In this document: in pieces, positions 18,094-22,610 of the stretch
Layout of the letters: each line of letters starts with the position of its first letter
Numbering within the stretch: position 1 is the first letter of the stretch
From: an uncultured Pseudomonadota bacterium
GTDB lineage: Bacteria > Pseudomonadota > Gammaproteobacteria > Steroidobacterales > Steroidobacteraceae
DNA length: 22,610 bases
Direction of reading: 5' to 3'
Assembly (NCBI GenBank): GCA_946479515.1
Contig: CAMLGF010000062.1
Span: 1-22,610, forward strand
The notes under the pieces: model-generated
The model's input: the letters and a program-made list of their open reading frames with translations, nothing else
Told to the model about the DNA's origin: nothing
Databases searched by the model: none
Made by a program: the position numbers and the translations under genes

Positions 18094-19479
18094 ATGGAAC
18101 CCCGGAACACGCCGGTCGCAGGTCTCTGGGCCGCATCGGCATTGCTGGCCGATGGCTGGGCCGAGGGCGTGCGCATCGAAGTGCACGAGGGCCGCATCGC
18201 ACGTCTCGAGCGTGCAAACCATCCGCGGCCCGGCGACGAACGTGTGGCCGCACTCCTGCCGGGTATGCCCAACCTGCACAGCCACGCATTCCAGCGCGGC
18301 ATGGCGGGGCTCACCGAATATCGTGGCCCCGCGGCCGACAACTTCTGGAGCTGGCGCGCGCTGATGTACCGCTTCGTCGGGCTCATGTCGCCCAATGACC
18401 TCGAAGCGGTCACCACGTTCGCCTTCGTCGAGATGCTCGAGGCCGGCTTCACGCGCGTGGGCGAGTTCCACTACGTGCACCACGACACCGACGGCCGGCC
18501 CTATGCCGATTGCGGCGAGCTCACGGCGCGCGTCGCCGCGGCCGCCGAGCGCTCCGGCATCGCGCTCACGCTCCTGCCCGTGTTCTACGCGCAGGGTGGC
18601 TTCGGCGGTGCGCCGCCGAACGACGGGCAACGCCGTTTCGTGCACGACCTTGCTTCCTTCGCGCGACTGCTGGAGCGCAGCCGCTCGCTCGTCGCGCGGC
18701 TGCCGAACGCGGTGGTCGGCATCGCGCCGCATTCATTGCGCGCGATCACGCCGGCGCAGCTCGCCGGGCTGCTGCCGCTCGCCACCGCAGGACCCATCCA
18801 CCTGCACGCCGCCGAACAGCTGGGCGAGGTGGAGCAATGTCTGTCCTGGGCGGGCGCTCGCCCGGTTCAATGGCTGCTCGATCACGCGCCGGTCGATGAG
18901 CGGTGGTGCCTGGTGCATGCCACGCACCTGGATGACACGGAGATTGCACGGCTCGCGCGCAGCGGCGCGGTGGCCGGTCTGTGCCCGATCACCGAGGCCA
19001 ACCTCGGTGACGGCATCTTCCCGGCCGCGAAGTTCCTCGCGGCCCGGGGGCGCTTCGGCATCGGCACGGATTCCAACGTCTCCATCGGCGTCGCCGACGA
19101 GCTGCGCCAGCTCGAGTACAGCCAGCGGCTGCGCGACCGCGCGCGCAATGTGATCGCGGGCGGCACGCCCTCGACGGGCCGCACGCTGTTCGAGGGTGCG
19201 CTCGCGGGCGGCTCCCAGGCGCTCGGCGTCGCGCGCGAATTCACGGGTCTCGTCGTGGGCGCGGCAGCCGACTTCTTTTCGCTCGACACGCAAGCGCCGC
19301 AATTCGCGGCGCGGCGCGGCGACGCGCTGCTCGACAGCTTCGTGTTCGCGGGCGGGCGCGGCGCCATCGATGGCGTCTGGCGCGCGGGGCGCAAGCTCGT
19401 AGCCGGCGGACGGCACAACGGTCGCGAGGCCGCCGAGCGTGCCTGGCGCGCGACGCTCGCGCGGCTGCTCGCGGACTGA
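18094..19479 (+). CDS. hutF: Formimidoylglutamate deiminase
   Basis: A 461-residue amidohydrolase converting formiminoglutamate to N-formylglutamate and ammonia, the step before HutG. Metal ligands are H62 and H64 in NLHSHAFQRG, H238 in IHLHAAEQ, H275 in LVHATHLD and D326 in GIGTDSNVS. Length is normal for HutF. It is transcribed away from hutI with a 29-nt gap. No ribosome site is evident in the short upstream space, in keeping with a leaderless or very short-leader message. Guanine deaminase and chlorohydrolase relatives share the fold, but the FWSWR motif (84-88) and hut context favour HutF strongly. Confidence 0.96.
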   Translation: MEPRNTPVAGLWAASALLADGWAEGVRIEVHEGRIARLERANHPRPGDERVAALLPGMPNLHSHAFQRGMAGLTEYRGPAADNFWSWRALMYRFVGLMSPNDLEAVTTFAFVEMLEAGFTRVGEFHYVHHDTDGRPYADCGELTARVAAAAERSGIALTLLPVFYAQGGFGGAPPNDGQRRFVHDLASFARLLERSRSLVARLPNAVVGIAPHSLRAITPAQLAGLLPLATAGPIHLHAAEQLGEVEQCLSWAGARPVQWLLDHAPVDERWCLVHATHLDDTEIARLARSGAVAGLCPITEANLGDGIFPAAKFLAARGRFGIGTDSNVSIGVADELRQLEYSQRLRDRARNVIAGGTPSTGRTLFEGALAGGSQALGVAREFTGLVVGAAADFFSLDTQAPQFAARRGDALLDSFVFAGGRGAIDGVWRAGRKLVAGGRHNGREAAERAWRATLARLLAD

Positions 19480-19490
19480 TGGCAGGCCAG

Positions 19491-19515
19491 TGACCGGGTC
19501 GAGCGGCCGCGGTCA
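19491..19515. terminator. Possible hairpin between hutF and the convergent DUF1428 gene
   Basis: TGACCG (19491-19496) and CGGTCA (19510-19515) form a 6-bp perfect stem around a GC-rich 13-nt loop that may fold further. The stem includes the stop codon of the convergent gene. No T-run is present, so termination activity is uncertain. Confidence 0.3.
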
Positions 19516-20226
19516 GGCGTCGATCATCGTCGAGAACCCGCCATAGATCATGCGCTGGCCGTCGAATGGCATCTGCATGTCGGCCATGCGCGGATCCTTC
19601 ATGGCCTGCTCCCAACCCGCATCCCGCGCCTGCTTCGACGGCCACTCGACCCACGAGAAGATCACCGACTCGTCCTCATGCGCCTGCACGGCGCCCTTGT
19701 AGTCCGTGACCTTGCCGACCGGCACATCGTCGCCCCATGCGTCGACCACGCGCGTGGCGCCGTATTCCTTGAGGATGGCCGCCTGCTTGTCCGCCATTTC
19801 CAGGTAGTCGGCCTTGTTGGCCGCGGGCACGGGGATCAGGCAGCCATCGATGTAGCCCGGACGTGCCGCCGCGCCACTGTCGTTCACCGGTTGGAAGCCG
19901 CCCCAGATCATGCGCATGCCATCGAATGGCATCGACTGCATCGACTCGTTCATCTTCGCGTCGTTGCGCAGGGCTTCATTGGCGCGATCGCGCGTCGCCT
20001 TGTCGGGATACTCCACCCAGGAGAAGATCACGTCTTCCTCCGCCGTCGCCTTCACCGAGCGTTTGAAATCGGTGACTTTGCCGTCCGGCAGGTCGTCGCC
20101 CCAGTTTTCCACCATGCGGGTGGCGCCGAGCTTGCGGAAGTGGGGCAGCGCGTCCGCGGCATGCTGTTTGTACGCGTCCTTGTTGGCACGCGGCACGGCA
20201 GCAACGAATCCTTCGATGTAGGACAT
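19513..20226 (-). CDS. Tandem DUF1428 protein
   Basis: A 237-residue protein made of two copies of a domain usually found alone at about 117 residues (YbaA-like, dimeric alpha-beta barrel class). Copy 1 spans about 1-114 and copy 2 about 124-234. Matching landmarks are YIEGFVAAVP / YIDGCLIPVP, GATRMVENWGDD / GATRVVDAWGDD, GKVTDFK / GKVTDYK, VIFSWVEYP / VIFSWVEWP and MPFDGMRMIWGGF / MPFDGQRMIYGGF. The ATG at 20224-20226 is fixed by AAGGAGA about 7 nt upstream; a longer frame to 20331 adds unrelated residues. The fused copies likely form an internal dimer. Biochemical function of the family is unknown. It is divergent from the GST gene. Confidence 0.9.
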   Translation of the reverse strand: MSYIEGFVAAVPRANKDAYKQHAADALPHFRKLGATRMVENWGDDLPDGKVTDFKRSVKATAEEDVIFSWVEYPDKATRDRANEALRNDAKMNESMQSMPFDGMRMIWGGFQPVNDSGAAARPGYIDGCLIPVPAANKADYLEMADKQAAILKEYGATRVVDAWGDDVPVGKVTDYKGAVQAHEDESVIFSWVEWPSKQARDAGWEQAMKDPRMADMQMPFDGQRMIYGGFSTMIDA

Positions 20227-20386
20227 GCGATTCTCCTTCTTCGGGGGACTGGTTGAGACGCGATTGTGCGCCCGGCGTTCCGACCGGGGCAGTAGGACCT
20301 TCCCGAGGGGGCGGTGCTGTCGATATCCCACAACCCCGGTTTCGGAATCGGCGAAACTGCGCGCCTGTCACCGATTGGAGTCCTCC
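20227..20386. promoter_or_regulatory. Divergent intergenic region between DUF1428 and GST genes
   Basis: This 160-nt space holds a strong Shine-Dalgarno for the minus-strand gene and GGAG (20377-20380) for the plus-strand gene. A short dyad, GTTTCG (20339-20344) with CGAAAC (20352-20357), lies about 30 nt before the GST start and might be an operator. No convincing -35/-10 pair could be read. Confidence 0.35.
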
Positions 20387-21088
20387 GTGAAGCTGTATTC
20401 CGGTCCTCTCAGCATGTTCGGCGCCAAGGCCGAAATCGCGCTGCGCGAGAAGAACCTGCCCTTCGAGATCGAGATGGTCGCCTTCAGCCAGGCGCAGGGA
20501 TATCACCCGCGGCATCCCGAGGTGTTGCGCGTGAATCCGAAGCGGCAGGTTCCCGTGCTCATCGACGGCGACGCGGAGGTCTACGACTCCACGCAGATTT
20601 TCGAGTACCTCGAGCATCGCTACCCGCAACCGCCGCTGTGGCCGGCGGCGCCGGCCGCCCGTGCGCGCGCCCGGCAGCTGGAGCTCGCTGCCGACGAGGT
20701 GTTCTTCCCGCACGTGATCCGACTGATGGGTCTGCGCGCGCAGCCCGATCCGGTGGACCGGCCCGAGTGGATACAGGCCCGTGAAGGCATCGAGGCCTGT
20801 TACGCCCGCATGGAGACGCTGCTCGTGGATCGCGAGTGGCTCGCGGGCGAGTACAGTTATGCCGACATCGCGTTCTACATGGCGCAATTCTTCGCCGCGC
20901 GCCACACCGTGCCGATGAGCGGCGGCCTGATCGAACTACTCGACTGGCGGCGGCGCATGGCATCGCGCATGGCGGTGCGGCCGGTAATCGAAGCCATGGC
21001 GAAATACCTGCGGAGCATCGACTACCCGGTGCCGGATTACGGTGGGCCGGGGCACGGCAGCAGCGCTGCGGGGGAGCCGCGTTCATGA
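20387..21088 (+). CDS. Glutathione S-transferase family protein
   Basis: A 233-residue cytosolic GST. The N-terminal thioredoxin-like domain (1-80) starts VKLYSGPLSMFGAKAEIAL, with S9 at the usual catalytic position, then NPKRQVPVLIDGD with the cis-proline and DSTQIFEYLEHRYP with the glutathione gamma-glutamyl contact Ser. The helical C-terminal domain carries WLAGEYSYADIAFYMAQFF, the family N-capping/hydrophobic staple region. The GTG at 20387 was chosen since GGAG is 6 nt upstream and the first strand is then complete. The stop overlaps the next start as ATGA, so it is co-translated with the VOC protein. Substrate is unknown. Confidence 0.92.
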   Translation: MKLYSGPLSMFGAKAEIALREKNLPFEIEMVAFSQAQGYHPRHPEVLRVNPKRQVPVLIDGDAEVYDSTQIFEYLEHRYPQPPLWPAAPAARARARQLELAADEVFFPHVIRLMGLRAQPDPVDRPEWIQAREGIEACYARMETLLVDREWLAGEYSYADIAFYMAQFFAARHTVPMSGGLIELLDWRRRMASRMAVRPVIEAMAKYLRSIDYPVPDYGGPGHGSSAAGEPRS

Positions 21089-21483
21089 TCAGCACCTTTC
21101 TCATGTTCAGCGGGGAACGCTTGGGGCAGGCCGAAGAGGCCATCAACTTCTACGTGTCGCGGTTCGCCGATTCGCATGTGCAGCAGATCAGGCGGTGGGG
21201 CCCGGGTGCTCCCGGTCCGGAGGGCGGCATCATGCACGCCACCTTCACGCTGCAGGGCCGGCAGTTCATGGCGTCGGAGAGCTCGGCGCCGCACCCGTTC
21301 AACTTCACGCCGTCCCTGTCCCTGTTCGTGGATTGCGAGAGCGAGCAGGAAATCTCCCGGCAGTTCGAGGCGTTCGCCGCCGGCGGCCAGGTTCTGATGC
21401 CGCTCGACAACTACGGCTTCAGCCGCAGGTTCGGCTGGCTGAACGACCGCTTCGGCGTTTCCTGGCAGTTCAATCTTCCCTGA
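21085..21483 (+). CDS. VOC-superfamily protein, PhnB-like (3-dmu-9_3-mt domain)
   Basis: A 132-residue protein of the vicinal oxygen chelate fold. Features are ISTFLMFSGERLGQAEEAINFY (first beta-alpha unit), FMASESSAPHPFNFTPSLSLFVDC at the middle strand and the strong end motif VLMPLDNYGFSRRFGWLNDRFGVSWQF. Members are often named as 3-demethylubiquinone methyltransferases by old transfer of annotation, but this is not supported. The start is fixed by the four-base overlap with the GST gene. Pairing with a GST may point to a thiol-dependent detoxification role, which is inference. Confidence 0.88.
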   Translation: MISTFLMFSGERLGQAEEAINFYVSRFADSHVQQIRRWGPGAPGPEGGIMHATFTLQGRQFMASESSAPHPFNFTPSLSLFVDCESEQEISRQFEAFAAGGQVLMPLDNYGFSRRFGWLNDRFGVSWQFNLP

Positions 21484-21816
21484 AAGGCATGGGCCCTGAA
21501 GGGCACGGGCGCGGAAAAGCAGAGAAGGGCGTCCGATCTTCACCATGAGTTTTGCGAATGGTACGTCCTGCGGTGACGCGAGCGAGACAGACAATGGCTG
21601 TCTCGCAAGACATTCGTGAAACCGCTTTCACTAGCTAGAACCGCGCGTGCCTGGCGGCGCGGCCCTGTGACGCATTCGGCAGTTCACCGAACTAAACACC
21701 GGTGTCAGGGGCCGGCGGCGCTTCGCGGCCGCGATTCCCGTGTAAGACTCTTGCGGCGATAGAGGCGAGGCCTTGGGTCGGTGCACACAGGTCAGCTCAA
21801 CAGGACGAGGTCACCC
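21484..21816. other. 333-nt non-coding stretch with several small dyads
   Basis: No convincing protein is seen. It contains the two hairpins listed separately (21555-21631), then AGTTC (21681-21685) with GAACT (21689-21693), and a perfect 10-bp palindrome ACACCGGTGT (21696-21705). The last part holds the ribosome site GGACGAGG (21802-21809) of the next gene. The palindrome lies about 110 nt before that gene and could be an operator. No clear sigma-70 promoter was read. Confidence 0.5.
21555..21631 (+). terminator. Two consecutive hairpins after the GST/VOC genes
   Basis: GCGAGACAG (21582-21590) pairs perfectly with CTGTCTCGC (21598-21606) over a 7-nt loop, and an outer stem CGAATG (21555-21560) with CATTCG (21611-21616) encloses it. 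Directly next is GTGAAA (21616-21621) with TTTCAC (21626-21631) over a 4-nt loop. There is no T-run, so it may be a terminator of the non-U type, an mRNA 3'-end stabiliser or part of a small RNA. Confidence 0.45.
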
Positions 21817-22233
21817 GTGTTCGAGACAGGAAATACGACTACCACGCAGATGAGCCAGCACGCGCTGGCTGTGCGGTTCCTCACGCGTACACAGAATGAG
21901 ATTGCGCAGATGAAGGCCTGCCTGCCCGAAGAGGCCATGGCGCTGGAGGCGCCGGCGTTGGCGCACATCGAGCGCATGGCGCACAAGATCGCGAGCACCG
22001 CAGACTCCTTCGACTTTCCACAGATCAGCGCGATCGCCTCCGCGATCGAGCTCCTCACGCATGACAGCAAGGCCAAGACCTACCGGGAAAGGCTGCTGTT
22101 GATGAACCGGCTCACCGAACAGGTGACGGCGCTCGAGGTGTACGTGGAATTCGCGCTGGCGGAGCGCACGGTGCAGGATGCCGTGGCGGGCCAACCGCTG
22201 TCGGCGTACCTGCCGCGTTTCGCGCGCAAGTAG
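21817..22233 (+). CDS. Orphan Hpt-like (histidine phosphotransfer) domain protein
   Basis: A 138-residue, almost all-helical protein. Residues about 45-81 (LAHIERMAHKIASTADSFDFPQISAIASAIELL) match the Hpt pattern in which H56 would accept the phosphate, followed by the usual Phe-x-x-Ile-Ser-x-x-Ala-x-x-Leu/Ile-Glu helix. The typical Gly after the active-site Lys is replaced (HKIAS rather than HKLKG), so activity is not assured. The GTG at 21817 was chosen because GAGG lies 7 nt upstream; GTG at 21781 and ATG at 21850 are alternatives. No kinase or receiver gene is adjacent, so it would serve a phosphorelay encoded elsewhere. Confidence 0.65.
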   Translation: MFETGNTTTTQMSQHALAVRFLTRTQNEIAQMKACLPEEAMALEAPALAHIERMAHKIASTADSFDFPQISAIASAIELLTHDSKAKTYRERLLLMNRLTEQVTALEVYVEFALAERTVQDAVAGQPLSAYLPRFARK

Positions 22234-22245
22234 CGCCGACGCCCG

Positions 22246-22610
22246 TCAGATCGACAGTCTGCCCGTCGAGTCGCCGTGGGCGCTCACCTCGGCGCCCATG
22301 CCATCCGCCATGGTCAGGAACATGTTGGTGAGCGGCGTGGGCGCGAGCTTCACGTAGCGCCCGGTCTTGAACGTGCCGCCACCGGTGCCGGCGACCACGA
22401 TCGGCAGATTGTCGTGTGTATGGCGATTGCCATCCGCATTTCCCGAGCCGTACACGATCATGGAGTGGTGCAGCAGCGACTCGCCATCGACATCCGGCGT
22501 GGCCGCCATTTTCTCCAGGAAGGCCGCGAGCCGCGAGACGTACCAGCGGTCGATCTCCTGCACCTTGGCGATGATCTCGGGGCTGTTCTTGTGGTGCGTG
22601 AGATCGTGGT
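22246..22610 (-). CDS. DUF1552 family protein, 3' part only
   Basis: The reading frame is open to the right edge of the window, so only about 121 C-terminal residues are seen. The segment KVQEIDRWYVSRLAAFLEKM, then MIVYGSGNADGNRHTHDNLPIVVAGTGGG and the end LTNMFLTMADGMG, match the C-terminus of DUF1552 proteins, which belong to the alkaline-phosphatase/sulfatase-like group and are frequent in planctomycetes and some soil proteobacteria. They are commonly encoded with a DUF1592/DUF1588 protein, which would lie outside this window. Molecular function is not established. It ends 12 nt after the Hpt-like gene and converges with it. Confidence 0.88.
   Translation of the reverse strand, partial: HDLTHHKNSPEIIAKVQEIDRWYVSRLAAFLEKMAATPDVDGESLLHHSMIVYGSGNADGNRHTHDNLPIVVAGTGGGTFKTGRYVKLAPTPLTNMFLTMADGMGAEVSAHGDSTGRLSI

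Noticed and set aside
21693..21718. Possible FliA (sigma-28) promoter before the Hpt-like gene
   Set aside because: TAAA is followed at the wrong spacing by GCCGGCGG, which matches only half of the expected GCCGATAA.

Overview
This is a high-GC, gene-dense chromosomal window from a proteobacterium. The tripartite RND pump with a lipoprotein adaptor and NodT-type channel, the five-step (HutF/HutG) histidine route, the LMW-phosphatase-type arsenate reductase and a DUF1552 protein at the right edge fit a soil gammaproteobacterium, perhaps Steroidobacteraceae or a relative. That placement is inference; no rRNA or other marker gene is present. No tRNA, rRNA, CRISPR array, transposase or prophage gene was seen.

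Layout. (1) 41-151: a near-perfect 41-bp inverted repeat just past the first gene. (2) 153-8479, minus strand: a compact run of adaptor, RND permease, outer-membrane channel, GAF/GAF sensor kinase and NarL-type response regulator. These look like one transcription unit joining an efflux pump to its own cytoplasmic two-component system. (3) 8632-12710, plus strand and divergent from the pump: arsR, arsC, an AqpS-type aquaglyceroporin and an unrecognised ATP-grasp-like protein whose start overlaps the aquaporin stop. A small Mesh1-type alarmone hydrolase and a rhomboid protease follow at short spacings. (4) 12791-14260, minus strand: a four-helix membrane protein, a tiny zinc ribbon and a secreted protein with a TonB-C-like domain. 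(5) 14342-19479: hutI-hutG-hutU (minus) back to back with hutF (plus), only 29 nt apart over a perfect 10-bp palindrome; hutH and a regulator gene are absent. (6) 19513-21483: a tandem DUF1428 protein, then a divergent GST and PhnB-like VOC pair. (7) 21484-22610: a hairpin-rich non-coding stretch, an orphan Hpt-like protein and the 3' part of a DUF1552 gene.

How it works together. ArsC would reduce arsenate to arsenite, the AqpS-like channel would let arsenite leave down its gradient, and ArsR, with a C-terminal Cys pair cluster, would sense arsenite. No arsB/acr3 pump is visible. The ATP-grasp-like protein, translationally coupled to the channel, is the best candidate for an undescribed component. 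The hut genes cover urocanate to glutamate plus formate.
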